64,000 nt of DNA from Spisula solida (GCA_947247005.1 OX365950.1:9126720-9190719); one strand, 5' to 3'. Positions 24,240-39,200 are shown, counted from the first letter of the stretch. Made by a program: numbers and translations. Notes: a model not told the origin generated them from the sequence alone.

Positions 24240-27200
24240 GTATGTGTCTGTGTGTTATGGTGAAGTATACATGTATATACATGTATATATATAATGTACA
24301 TCCTCTGTAGAGCAACACCCTTTTGGAGTTGCATCTATTGGGTGTTGTTTAGAGGTAGTTGTTCTACAGAGATTACAGAAGCACTTCATAAGTCTGCCAC
24401 ATTTCATCCGAAAGATGACCATTCTCGGCATTTTAGGAGAAATTTTGAAGTTTAGCATTGTTGAGATTGAACTCGATCGAGTAAAATCGATCGTTTTGTG
24501 GATTTTGGTAAAATGGAATCTTCGATGGTCCTAACTATGCATCCGTTTAAACCATTTTTAAACGTATTGTAGTTACGTACATGAATTTTGTTCACCGAGA
24601 ATGCGCAGTTCCACTTTTGTCTCAGGAGGGGGGTCCGAATCTGTTTTCTCAATAATGGGTCTGGACGCCGGGTAATTTTGCCCATCAAGTTGCTAATTTT
24701 CTTACAGGGATTCCCTGGCAAACTTTTATAAAATATAGTCCATAAAACTACATTTTTGCAAAGATTCCAAGGAGGTAATCCTCACCCCTGGACCCGCGCG
24801 TGCCTGATTAATCATTTGGAAATTGGTTTCATAATCAAGTTTACCATGAAATAAATGTTGAAAGATTACCACGAATATTTATGATTTTTAAGTGCCCATA
24901 AATTATCATATTGACAGGATTACATCCGTACCTTGTAGTAAATCTAAATATGAACCAGTATTATTTATAGAATGTATACAGGTGAATAAAATAACATAAA
25001 AAGTGACAACAATATGACAAACAACTATATAATGTATTTTGACTGACTTAGCCACATTCCTTAGACTATTGTGTCACATTGTGTGCTTTTGTTCAACGAA
25101 AAGGCCAACGTTGAACACCTAGAGAAAAATGTCAACTGAAAAATGAATTCATTTAAATAATTTATTGTAAGTATTGTATTTTGACATGCTATCATGTATT
25201 GATGAATTGAGTATTAATACTTACACAGAGTGTGATCAAATAAAGCAGAATAGTTTGCCAGTATTACATCGCTAAATAAATATACAGTGTACAGTTGGCC
25301 CGCAACGACAAGCACATTCATGAGTGTTATACTCACCCGCTCCTTACCTATGTTAGGAAGGTTAGACATTATAACAGAAACAGACAACATCATGGTAACC
25401 CGATGTCTTTAACAATGCACTTGAATGTTTATGAAAATCATATACAAATTCCAAGTATTCTTTGGTCTATGATGCAGAAATTATCTTTTATAGAAAATAC
25501 ATGTATATAAAAAATCTGTCTCAGACAGTTTATAGAGTGTCTCAGACAGTTTATATTAGTTATGACCCTAACCGTACACCGTAGGCCAGTGTGTGCTTCT
25601 GTTACATTGACTGCAGGCATTTCCACAACGTGTATAAACAACCTTGCCAATAGCTTTGGTGAGGACTCGGCAAGTTTGCACTGGTTGATCTATTGTTAAT
25701 TCAAGCTGGCTATTTTGTATGACTGAAGAAATAGTTGAAAAGATGGCGTAAGGCTTAAACGTATAATATACCTGAACATTGCATACTACTGATGGAAAAC
25801 AATTCTTTGTTCATAACATGCATTGCTCATCCTGATTTGTGAATATTTAACACATGCTTTATTTCAGCAGCTGAAATCGTGATATGGAATTGTCCATGGT
25901 AGCACTTCTTCTGAAACGACTAATTTATTAATTAATATCTTAATATATTATATAATTATATTTTAATTTATTGTAAACAACTTAATATCTTTATAAAATT
26001 ATATATATCAAGGTTAAGTGACCAAAGTTGTTTCTGCATTGTATTATTTTCACAATGTGTAGCATTTTGATTTATTATAAAGACATTTCGTATTTGTAAC
26101 TTTAGTCCGAGGATATTGGTATGGTGTTCTTCTCAATAGCAATCTGGAACATTTGACTGTCTATTTTAGCCGCGTTGGCTTTCAGTACGCATAAGCGGAA
26201 ATTATTACGATAATGCACGATTTTATTCCCGTAAATCAATGATTATTATTATATTCTACCTACGAACCTTCGGAAATATATTCATGTATTTATAGAATCA
26301 TACTTCGAATAATATATCTGAACTATATACCTCTTAAAATTAACATAATATTATACATAATGTTGAGATATGCACGTATATATGATATTGACTATTTAAG
26401 GGAAAGTTCCATACCCTGAAAGTGAAGAGTGTCACCATTGGCTATATTTCTATTGCCATTTTCAGCCATTTGATATATGCTAACTACATTTCAGGGGCTT
26501 TCCTCATTCCTTACGTCATCATGTTGCTGATTTCCGGAATTCCATTATTCTTTTTCGAGTTGGCACTCGGCCAATTCGGGTCAGAAGGTGCAATCACTAT
26601 TTGGAAATGCAGCCCTCTTTTTTACGGTAAAAACATAAGACACCCTTATATTCATATTATACAAATATTTACTTAATTAATGTTGTTGTTTTTGGTGTTT
26701 CTTTTTCAGGTGCATTTTTGATACCGTACGTCATCATGTTGATCATATCCGGTTTACCACTGTTCTTCTTCGAGCTAGCGCTTGGACAATTTGCCTCAGA
26801 GGGTCCGATAACACTCTGGAAAGTTAATCCAATGTTTTATGGTATGGTAACTACACGTGTCTGTGTGGCTGCTGTGTTGCTTATGTTGTTAGTAACTTAA
26901 CACGCATCTCTTCTGTTAACCATCTTACTTGTATACTGGCCACTGACATGGCTAATTATAACAAGTAATATACTATATTTGTATCACATTCCTTAGCCAC
27001 TGATTGGCTCGAAATAGGAGTTTCTACAGACATGGCCTTTGATTGTTTAAAAAGTGTATACATATCATAGTTCGACTCACTAAATAAACGATCAAGTTTA
27101 GAAGATAAAATTTACATGTTTAAACGCAAATAGAGGCCACTGGCCCAAAATAATGTATCTACATGCAAATAATTTCACATGTAAAATGCTGTATCGACTG

Positions 27201-30200
27201 CCTATTATTGAGAATAAGCATATAATTGGATACTTCTTGAATGCCTCTGAACAAGGGTTGTCGCCCCTTACAATTCTATACGGTACTTGTGGGCATACTA
27301 CTACGTAGGAGTTGATTTCCTATGCTGACAATTCGCGAAAGTCGTCTAGACACAACTCGACTTGATAATCGCGATGCCTTTGGAAGATAAGATCAATTCA
27401 CCAGTGAGTTTGAACCATGATATAGTTTAACAGTTTTTAACAAATTATAGGTAAAGTCTGTAAGCACGGGTTTTTTTATTAAGTCGAGGGCGTTGCCATA
27501 GAGAGAATGATATAGCAGAGTGTCTGTTCTCTATCTGCTTTGCATCACAGTTCATTCGATCAAGTGATTGATTGGTGTCATGGTTATAGGCACGCCCAGT
27601 GCAGTATGACACTTATTGCACTCTTTCCCTGAGTACATTATTGCAGTTATTGCAGTTATTTCAGTCCTTTCAATCGGTATAACTGGAATGCAATCATGTT
27701 GCAATAAAAACCAACTAGTTTTATCAAGTTTATAACATGGCTAACCTCTTGGTACTTCTGCGACTGACACACTGACACATAGAAGGATACTCATCTGTTT
27801 GTTGTGCATGGTGTATGTGATATACATTATTATTTGAGAACAATATACATAACATAACATATTATAACGTAACTAATAACTGACGTAATAAACGTCATGA
27901 TATTCTGGATACATTTACTTCTTTAAAAGTTTTTGTTCCTTTCCCTATAATTGTTCAGTATCATTGAATGGAAAAGGTTTTCTTTTAGATGTTTATTTTT
28001 CTAAACTAGTCACTTCCGGAACTTACTCTATTTACCTCAATGTTTTAAGTAGTCGACCATCTTAAAGGCAAACGGTCTTGGAGTTAGAATATATTTAGAT
28101 TTGATTCGAAAATTCTAAATATAGCAAGGGTATTCATATGTGACAATTTCATTTTCCTCACCCATGCTGTGCTGAACTCATGGTTATGTAACCTTTATAG
28201 TAATCTAGTTGTTTCGTAACTACATATTTGATTTTTCTAGTAACATACGTGTATGCCTATATAAGACACTTGCCTCCAAAGATGGACGACAATATAAAAC
28301 ACAATGGGGTAAATATTGTAATATTGGGAGTTATGTGTTAGTGTGGATGATATATCATCCACTTGTGGAAAGGTTAATTAGCGCTGGTTGATCCACTTGT
28401 GGAAAGTTTTATTAGCACTGGTTTATCCACTTGTGGAAAGGTTAATTAGCACTTGTTGATCCACTTGTGGAAAGGTTAATTAGCACTGGTTTATAGATCT
28501 AGTATTGGTGCAATGGAAACTAGCAATACCAACAGTCTGTTGTAGGCTTTAAGCCTGAACAACTGTTAGAAAATGGCGTTACCTTTGATAAACTAGCAAA
28601 AACAAATTGAGTGATTACTGTAAAATAATTTATTTTCGCGGGAATTAAATTTCGTCGATTTTGGTGAAATGGTAATTTGGTTGTTTCTTAAATGCGTGTA
28701 TTTAAACTCTATTGTTACATATTTTGTAGTCAATTATTCGAGGGGATTTAATTTCGCGATCTAGTTCATCCGCGAACTCAACGAAAGTGAATCCACCGTG
28801 ATTATTAATCATTTTACAGTATAATGTTTACAATCACCAGTACTAAATTCTGATGGATTTTATTTCAGAAATACGATAAGACATATTGAACGTATTAGTA
28901 TAATGTAAGCACGTATAATATAACATATATAGTGTACAAAATTGTGTATGACAATAGCCTGTGTAGAAATCTGGAATTCAAACATTATTCAAAAAGAAAA
29001 GTTATATATTTATTTCAATAGTACTCGAGACGTAATACTTGTCCTAAGCTTGTCCTCAATTCAATCGCTTCATACATTTATACATGTCAATACGGACTTA
29101 ATTCTGTAAAACGCTTATTAATATGCATGCATTATCGTTATGTATATTGTTTTAGTTTTTTTCACATGGTTTAAAGCTTTACAGGTTTTTGAACACCATG
29201 TTTGATGATTGCCCTGGCAAAAAAAATTAGATTTTTTTTTTATTAAACTCCATCACACTAAATATTTATGATATTCTGCTGTCTTATATTCAAGCATCTC
29301 TGTTTGTAATGTAATCAATTTTATATGATACAGTATAACTTCAATAATATGATCGCTCCTGTAACCCTTGACAACTGGTCTCAATAATTAAAGTATATTA
29401 ATTGATCTTGACTTTGAGGTGGTCTTATTAGTGAGATGGTCTTTATGAAGGTTTCATTAACCATATTTTGTCTCAAGACGATATGCACGTGATGTTCATA
29501 TATGTTTCCCTTTTAAATGACACATAGTCTCAAATCAAATGAATTTAGCGCCCGAACCAGGCGCAATTTGGTGACCAATACAGCAAACGTCCGCCAATGA
29601 GACCACTTCAACTATTAATAGATACTTTTGAATATGAAACAGATTTATATGAGCCATTCAGTTTCTTCTTATGTTTCTTTTGCTCATATTTACCATAAAT
29701 TCCTGTAAATTACTGTATAGCTTTCATGCTGATGTGGACCATATTGAAAATTGGTCTAGAACCAAATATGCCATCCACAATAAATAAAGTCGTTATTATT
29801 ACATTTTGTATTATTGTTATTTATTACAGTTTTAAAGACGTTTAGTCTTAATTTGTGAGCAAAAAAGGGCCCCTATTAAGACAGATTCGCTGTTACGACC
29901 ATGCTCCTTTTGTCTGTTGTTAAGGATGCTCGATCGGTCTAGTGCGCATGCGTCATTTGTCATAGTACGTTGTGTGCCTTATAAATGTAAAAACGTGTTT
30001 AAATAATCTAAATTAAATCAAATTGATCAGGTGTGACAAGTATTATGCAATAAAAATAGAAAATTCTAATCGAAATGACGGTTGATAAGGGACCCAAACA
30101 CTCCTACATCCTTAAGGGAACTTCACTACACATGTACAATAGGCCCACGATAAAGAGACATGCAATCTTATGAATCCACCTTGTATTGTAGGTATCGGGT

Positions 30201-33200
30201 GGGGTATGGTGATGGTCAGTGGACTGGTATGCATCTACTATAATGTGATCATCATGTACGCCATCTACTACATGTTTGTATCGTTTGTCAATCTGGATGG
30301 AGAGGTACCTTGGATAGATTGTGACAACCCATGGAATACCAAGAGTTGTAGAGTTGAGCCATATCCAGATTTCCCAAATTTGAATGCTTCAGAAAAAGTA
30401 ACCGAGCTATACAGTAAGTATTATGAGTCCGAAATTATTTATGATAAGTTGATTTTAATGTTGAATCATGACCTCGTGTCAAGTTCCTAATCTTAATGCT
30501 CAACGGTTCCATCTCCAAGATACAGAAGTGTAAATGGTCAACATCTGTATGGTATTTAGGTATTTGATATGTGATTATTTTACTGCTTAACAGAATATTC
30601 ATGTATACGTGAAAATATCAACATTTCTTAGGTCTCGTGTTTGACCCCAGGCTGTGACTCATCAATTTCGTTTAAAATAGTATACCTCTCTTCATTGATG
30701 CTCAGAATAGATAGTTTCATATATAACTGCTGGTCCGACCAATGTCAGGATAATGTGACTGGGTAGTCTCCATGTGACTGAAATATTAAAGTCTCATTAT
30801 GCCTAAATGTCTATTTTCCAAAAGCAATAACTCGGCAACATATCTGCAAAACGATGCATTTTGAGCACTTTAGTTTAAACAATAAATGCATAATTTAAAG
30901 TCTAAGGGGAGCAATTAGTATTTTGTCATCCATACATTTTACTAAATGTGATTTTTTGGCGTACTATTTCGACTGATACAACTGACAGTCTGTCTGAAAA
31001 CTACTCTTTACTTGTGGAAAACAAACTTTGCCAAATTCATGCAAATAGGCTCACAAGAAGCGCATTGAGATGTTGATTTCAAATATCTACCAGTCTTATA
31101 AGGTCGTAAGTAACAGTTGCGACCTTCTCATTCTAAGCCAGCGATAAATTAAGATCATTAATCTTTATTGTATTCATGATTTTACAGAGATGATGGATGA
31201 CACGTGTGTCAACGACACATTGAAGAACATGTCCATGCCTGCAACTATGACAAGTTTGGCTAGTATAGGCTATGACTACATGGACAAAAACATGACTGGA
31301 TGCTTGATGGATCTCAAACTACCAAGTGATGAATACTGGACGTAAGTCTCCCTTGGAGCACTGTATTTAAACGTCCTTGAAACTATTCCGTCCTTAAGTA
31401 TTTTTTATATATTTTAAACAAGTTGGAACAATTTGAGCCGGTTTCACAAAAAAGTACAAATACAATGTCATGTATTTTGAGTTTATTACAATAAAACTTC
31501 AGATTGATCACAAATCTTAAATCTGATTTGAGCAAAATCTCAAGTTGAGCTGAGATTTCTACTTGAGATGCTTCGAGAGATCGGGGCCTGGTCACTTTGT
31601 CATTCTGGTCACTTTCAAATATGCAGATGAATCATGTATTATTAATTAATTTTGCATAATTCAGCATCATCATTTATACATGTTTGATATATATTTCAGA
31701 CGTTTTGTGTTGCGCCTTCACGAATCAGATGGTATTGATGACATCGGAGACATCAGTTTGAAGAACGTCATCTGTTTGTTCCTTGCCTGGGTCCTTATCT
31801 TCTTTTGTTTGATCAAGGGAATCAAATCTTCAGGAAAAGTAAGAAACAAAATGAGTAACCTCCCTTTGGAAACTAAACGTTTGAGCAATTAAGGCTGGGT
31901 TTTTCGCTCTAACTATAGTCTAGTCTGGATCGATGAAATACGGATGTCTGGTGTCTCCGGTCGCCAAAACCCACATTAACGTTTGTTAATAGTTTCTTGT
32001 CTAGACATTGTTATCTTGGGTGCAATGGACTAAACCAATGCTTCTGAATATGTCCATTTACGATAATTATTTAAGCCGGTTTATTCTGTGAGAAGCTGCT
32101 TATATCTAGAAGTATCTGCGTGTTCTTGGTGTCCAGTACATGTATATATAATATTTGTTTCTTAGTATACATCGTATCTTGGATAAAATGTTGAAGACCA
32201 TATTCAAAAAATAATTAAAATCCTTATTAAGAAAAGCCACATTAGGCCTTAAATGGCTATTTTCAAAAAGCAATAACTTGGTAACGTATTTGAAGAGCCA
32301 TGTATTTAGAGCACTTAAGTTGAGTCGCAAAGGTGGAAAACACCATAAGATAGAAGGAAACGAAAAACAGCCTGCAGATGGTTTGTTTACAATGCACAAT
32401 TTATAATCTAAGGGAAGCAACTTGTATTTTGCCATCCATACATTTTATTTAAATGTGATTTCGACAGATACATTTAACATTTTGCGTCAATTATTTGTCT
32501 TATGTGAAAAATATCCCAATTCCTTGTAATTAGTCTATTTACTGGATGATCGGTTAAGATAATGTGGCTTTAAGTAAGACTTCTGAAGAACTCACTTTTA
32601 ATGGAATTTAAATCCATCTTGATACACAACATTGTAGTATTAATCGATTAATCAGATCAGTCAATTGTTTGTGTACATAAACATTAAAATTTATCTTAGT
32701 CTTATTTTAATACATATTATATATTATATATGTGTTAGTATGTTACAGTAGTTAGTGAATAAGGTAATTTTTCTCCAATTAAAATCTTTAAAACAATTTT
32801 TTAAAAATGCAATGTCATGTTATTGGCATATTTATGTACAAGTGAGAGACCGGATCAAACGGTATATACTTTTTTGTATTTGAATGTACATCAATATATT
32901 TTGTCCATTACTCGTATCATTCAGGTCGTCTACTTCACGGCTACATTCCCCTATGTATTGCTCGTTGTATTGTTGGTACGTGGATTGACTCTACCAGGAT
33001 ACGAAGAGGGAATCAAATTCTACATTATCCCGGAATGGGATAGACTAAAAGACCCTAAGGTACGGGTTTGATAGCAATTTATCCGACTACTGTACGGATT
33101 TATTGTCACTGTTTAAACAGGTGACCGTATGTTGACGTAGACCCTTTTATTATACAGAATGTGACTACAATATCTGCAAAAGTATTTAAACTTGTCAGTC

Positions 33201-36200
33201 CGAATGGGTAAAATGAGTTAATGTTACTATTCGTCTAATTGAAAAATACTGGATTTTTTGTCAGTCAGAATAAAAAAGTGTCAGTTTGGCTTGAAGGACT
33301 GACAGTTTTCGCAGAGCATGTGACAACGATGTGATACAATACTGTATACCTCGTGACCACGTTCCAAGTCAAATCAAATCTCGAACAGTCTGGTAACTGG
33401 CACATGTAAACACATCTCTAGATAAACAATTTTGCAGTGAAAACCCGAGAGATCGGATTTTATACTTTGACAGCACTATGTGTGTCACAGATGAAAGCTT
33501 AAATGCGACACTTTCAAAAATACCTAAATAATGTTGTCAAAATTTCGGGTACAAAACAGACAGGTGCGAAAACATAGATATAGCATATCGATTTTGTAAT
33601 ATGCTTTAATATATTCCAGGTATGGTCTGACGCCGCAACCCAGATCTTTTACTCTCTTGGACCAGCTTTTGGTGGTCTCATGTGTATGTCCAGTTTCAAT
33701 CAGTTCAACAATAACTGTTTCAGGTGAGTGCAATACGAGTACTTAGTCTACTGTCTGGTCTATAAAGGACAGCATGGAAACAACAATAAGACAGTTCAGT
33801 TGTCTTGTTTAAGCCTAGGTCCAACTAAGGAATTCCACATCGGTGATGTTCTCCCGTTTCCTCCGTATCGGCCATCCGATTCATTACAATAATAATAATA
33901 ATAATATTATTACATCGGCGATGTTCTCCCGTTTCCTCCGTAACGGCCACCCGATTCATTACAATTCCTTCCGATATCGCACACTGTCTCATGACTTCCC
34001 CTAAGCTTCCGCTAGACAACGAGGCATCTGTTCCCGATATCCTGATAGCTCATTAATTTCCATCAGAAGTACACCACCGAGGCAAAAAAATACCCAGTTG
34101 GACCAAGGCTTTAGTGTTGCGCAATAAATGTAGATTTAAAGTTGTGATCTAAAGGTTCGAGGGTAAATGCTCTGAAATGTTGATTACGTAACCAATATTG
34201 CTGAAACTTGTACTGACTTTTTTGTTCGATGTTGGTGTAGTATGTATTTGTAGATTACGTACAATGCAGTTAAATGCAAACCCACACGCAATTACCAAAC
34301 AACTGTATGAAATATGACTGCTTATTTTACACAAGCGACGCCTTGCAAGACCGTTACACAAGATACTTGATAAGAACAGTACAATCATAATGTTCGTCTT
34401 ATTAAGTTATTATACCCGCTTTTATAATCCTTATAACAGGTTATGCAGTCATTTCAGAAACATGTTTTGCTTTGTTCTTCAGAGATTCGCTGATTGTCGC
34501 GTTTATCAACTGTGGTACCAGTGTATTTGGAGGATTCGCCATATTCTCTCTGCTTGGTTTTATGGCGCACACGACCAACCAAGACGTAGCCGATGTAGCG
34601 GATTCCGGTAAGTTGATGAACTATGTGAACTTGTCTGGGAGTTTCTAACGAATCGCTGGCTTATAATAAGAAGGTTGTAAGTACTACTTACGACCTTATA
34701 AGACTCATGCATATTTGAAATATGCATCACAAGGGGCTTCTTGTGAGCCAATTTTATAAAAATCGGAAGTGGTCATATTGACCAAACTGAAGTTGAAAAA
34801 ACTTGTATTTCCATAAGTAAAGGGTAGTTTTCAGACAGTTTTTCTTGTTCTCTCAAAATATTGATTTTGTACTTACGACCTTCTCATTCTAAGCCAGCGA
34901 AATGTTCATGTAGTTGTTTCTGGAGATGACATACACGTAGATAAAATTGATACCACAGACTTTATTTCTAGAACCAACGCTGTTAAAGCATAGGTCCCAC
35001 TGGGGAATTCATCCCGATTTTTTCCGATAACACCCAATTCATCACTATTATTTCCAGTATCACAAACTCTCTCACGACTTCCCCGAAACTTCCCCTAGAC
35101 CACGCGGAACCTGTTCCCGATATCCTGATGGCTTAAGAAATTGCCTGATCTTCCTCACGAGCCTCTTATGGAATCGAAGACCACATTAAACATACGAATA
35201 CATTTGTTCTTTTGATACACCCACTTAGTGTTATCTTGTTTGTAAAAAAGCTAATAACAATATTTTGAGTTTTAATTTCTGGTAAAGTAGAACAAAATCA
35301 TAGTTTCCCATATAATAACTGCGGTCACACCTTGTTTCGTTGCTGTATTTAAATGCCTCAGTCTTTAGCAAATTCATTGATAAGGAAAACTATTTAATGG
35401 TGTGCTTATCTTATTTATTATTAAAACAAGTCCAATATTGTGTGAATTGTTACTAATATTTGTAATTTGCACTAAAGATATTGTTAATCAATAACACCTT
35501 AATGTCACAAAATAAATGTTTAAAGTTCTACGGTATTTCTATTTTACAGGACCCGGTTTGGCCTTCGTCGCCTACCCAGAAGGTTTGGCTCGACTTCCGG
35601 TCTCATCACTCTGGGCTTTCTTGTTCTTTTTTATGATCCTCACCCTTGGTATGGACAGTCAGGTAGGTGAAATGTTTCACATAGTATTACAAATGTTCAG
35701 TAGCTCTTCGATTGTCACGAAAGCGTCGAATCCAACGAGAATCTGTGGGATTTGTGAACTTTGCGATTCCAAATACAGACAAAACAATCAATAATGAAAC
35801 CATCCAAGGACGCCTTTTTTAAACTGCAAAAAGAAGCAGAAAACGATTTATTTTCATTCAATTTAGCCTTATTTTCCGTAAAAAACGCGTATATAGCATC
35901 ATTAACACCTGTGTGATAAGGGCGGTTTCTACGATTATTGACAAGTAAACAATATGTACCGTGACGTACGTTTTAAACATCGCTTGAAAAAAAGTTAATT
36001 CTGAATGTTTTTCCCCCAACATTTGATTATTTAATAAAATCACATCCTCCCAGAAAATAAAGATTATTTCGTAGTTTAGAAGTAAAGATCTACAATACTC
36101 ACAAAGAAAACATAGGTTATAAGTCGTCGGTTCTCTGGAAATATGTGAAGCTCAATTATTTAACTTACGTCAAAATAATGTTCCCGTAAGATGCTTAGTG

Positions 36201-39200
36201 AATACCAGCCCTTAATGTCAAGCGTCAATAACAATATGTAATAGTTAGAACATATTAAGTCAATTTGAATGATTAAAAATGGCGGAGCGAGCGAAGCGAG
36301 TCCTTTTTAGTCATTAAAATTTACTTAATATGTTCTTTCTAACTTAGAATATAACATTCTGCATTCTGATTGGTCGATAGAAATTAGCACCAACGCATGG
36401 CGTAAAGTCTGTGAAGAGTAAATTTTAATGATTAAATTTTCATTTAACCGCAAAAATTCGGCGCTTTCATTGGATCATAATGTAGGTTGTATTCTACGAT
36501 TATTTGAGCCAGAGCCTGGCGTCTCTTGCTTTTAAGTAATATCGCTCATCGTTATAACAACATTAATGTTGGTGATTTTCAGATGGTAATGATGGAGACT
36601 GTTATCAGTGGTATTACAGATCTGTATCCACATGTTCTACGTAAGAAGAAAGCACTATTTACCTTTGTGGCGTGCATGGTGTTGTTCATTCTCGGTATCC
36701 CTATGACAACAAAGGTAAACATCATACATGTATTAAATTTTGACTACAAAAGTAAATATTATCTTTGTATGGCGTCACAATCTTACATGCTGACAATAAA
36801 GGTAAGCTTCATACTTATATGACGTCACAATCTTACATTTGACAATAAAGGTAAGCTGCGTGCATGAAGTCGCATCTTACATTTAACATCTTATGTATGC
36901 GTGATAAATGTGTGACGTCACAATATTGGAATATTGAGATTAGGTGCAATTTGTATAATGCAAACCCATTCTAATCTTCGTATCTTATTTCCAAAATACT
37001 TGTACATGTTCGCTGTGATTCATATGACCCATTCTTCCGCCCACGGAAACATTTTATTAACAAAATTAATGTAAATGTGTATGGTAAATAAACCATTGTC
37101 CTGCTGATATCATTAATTTTCGATTACATCGCCTTTATATTGAACTTTATACTGGAGCCTCGTATTTCCGCGATGCATGTACTTGGTTATTAACTTAAAC
37201 ATGGGACGTTTAAAATATTCACGCTGGTAGCATATCACTGAATGAAAGGCATATACTTTTGGTTTTAATATTTAGTCTATTTTTAAAATGTTTATTTCTG
37301 GCAAAACTAAACAAAATAGATGTTAGCAAAGGCTTACTCTTGTGTCGCACATAACTGTTGTTATTCGGTAGTGTGTAAATACAAAGCAGTAACTATTATA
37401 CTTTTTACGAGACATCCTCGAAGCTCTAGCCGAGATTAAGTACTTTCCATGTAACTTGATATGTTTCAACAAAAGGTCACAGTTTTTGCCCGAGCCGACT
37501 CAACTACATGTATGCAGTTGAGTCGGTTTCGGACAAACATTGTGACGTATTGCACAAAAATATTAAGTTGCTTCAATAATACTCATTTTCGGCTGGAGCG
37601 ACGAGGGTTTCTCGTTAAAATCAGTCAACAATTATGATACTTACGATTGTTTTTAACTTTTTTGTTGACAGATTTTTACTTGCGTTCGTAGCCAAATATT
37701 ACGTCACATACCACGTGGTATGATCACACTGAATACGCAATAGGTGGTGAATGAGCGTAGCTATATCATCTAACAACACAGTATAACAATGTAAACTTGT
37801 TGATTTGAGCGTATGTTCCTACAGATTAAGGACATGTGTGGATGTATCTCGCTAGTACAAATTTACCAGCCCTTTAAAATAGTGATGACAGTATAGGAAA
37901 TGATCATAGACTTTTTTTATTTCTTGTAGGGCGGTATCCTTGTACTGACTATATTTGATTGGTATTCGGGCTCCTACAATCTGATGATCATTGCACTTTG
38001 TGAACTTGTCGTTATTGTCTATATATATGGTAAGATGTTTGTATATTATGAAAGCTTGATACGATTATATTCGTGGATTAGTGGATTAAGTAAAGAAGTG
38101 ATTTTCACTGCATCGTCCTGAGAGTCGCGTATAATGAATGTTCACTATCAATCGAGTAGACAGAACCCTCCTTCATATCGTTTGTTCCTTATCGTCCAAT
38201 TCAACATGTGCTGTCCCAACATTAATTCACGATACTTTTAATACTTCATCAAATGAGAACCGACAGTCCGTCGAAGTGAAACTGAAGAATTAATGCTGTT
38301 TTACAGAGCTGTGATCATTTGAATAACTTGCAGTGCTTTAATAGATTTAATTTACAATGATAATTTCAATGTGCCATAGTTTCAGTGCTTTGATAACTTT
38401 GATAAATTAAATACACAATGCTTCCAGTGGTTTGATCAATTTAATTTACAATACTTACAGTGCTTTGATCGATTTAATCTAATACTCGTTTCAGGACTGA
38501 GGAAATGGATGAAGGATATCGAAATGATGATAGGGAAGCGTAACATTATCTTCTGGGCTTACTACATCCCCATGTGGTGTGTTATTACTCCTTTGGCTAT
38601 CCTCGTAAGTTGATTACCCGCGGCCTAGAGGCCGAGGGTTATTAGATGCATCAAGCGATTTTGCTATGGAGTAGCACGTGACCACGTGTCAATGCCTGAG
38701 TGGCTAATGTGTCAGTCTAACTTACGAATTCAAATTAAAAGATTTTGTTTGTAAGAATGTCTTGAACCAGACTAATTCAATGTTCGAGTCACGTGATCAA
38801 TTTGGATTTTTTGAATGAATGGTGTAATCGTCTGCTTGGACTGTTACGTAATCATAGCGTTGTACTGGCTTATGGTCTCGCTTATTCGGAATCCCGCAAC
38901 GGGGTCTAAGATTAACCGGTTATAGAGTGTTATTAAATCCTTGTTGCGAAACACTACTGATTGGAAAAGTTATGCATAAAATAATGCTTTCTTAAGTTAT
39001 GATGCCTTTTAATTTGACGGTTTTCCTTCTTATGTGTGGTTGTCCTTTTTTATTCCTTATTGTCTGGTGTCTTTTGCTCTGTCTATATTTGAATTGGGGT
39101 GGTAATCGCAAAGCATTTTAAGGGAAAACGTAGAATTTTCTTAAAATGTTACTGTTTCCTTAATAAGTTTATCAGCTAAACAGGAAAATCTAGATTATCA

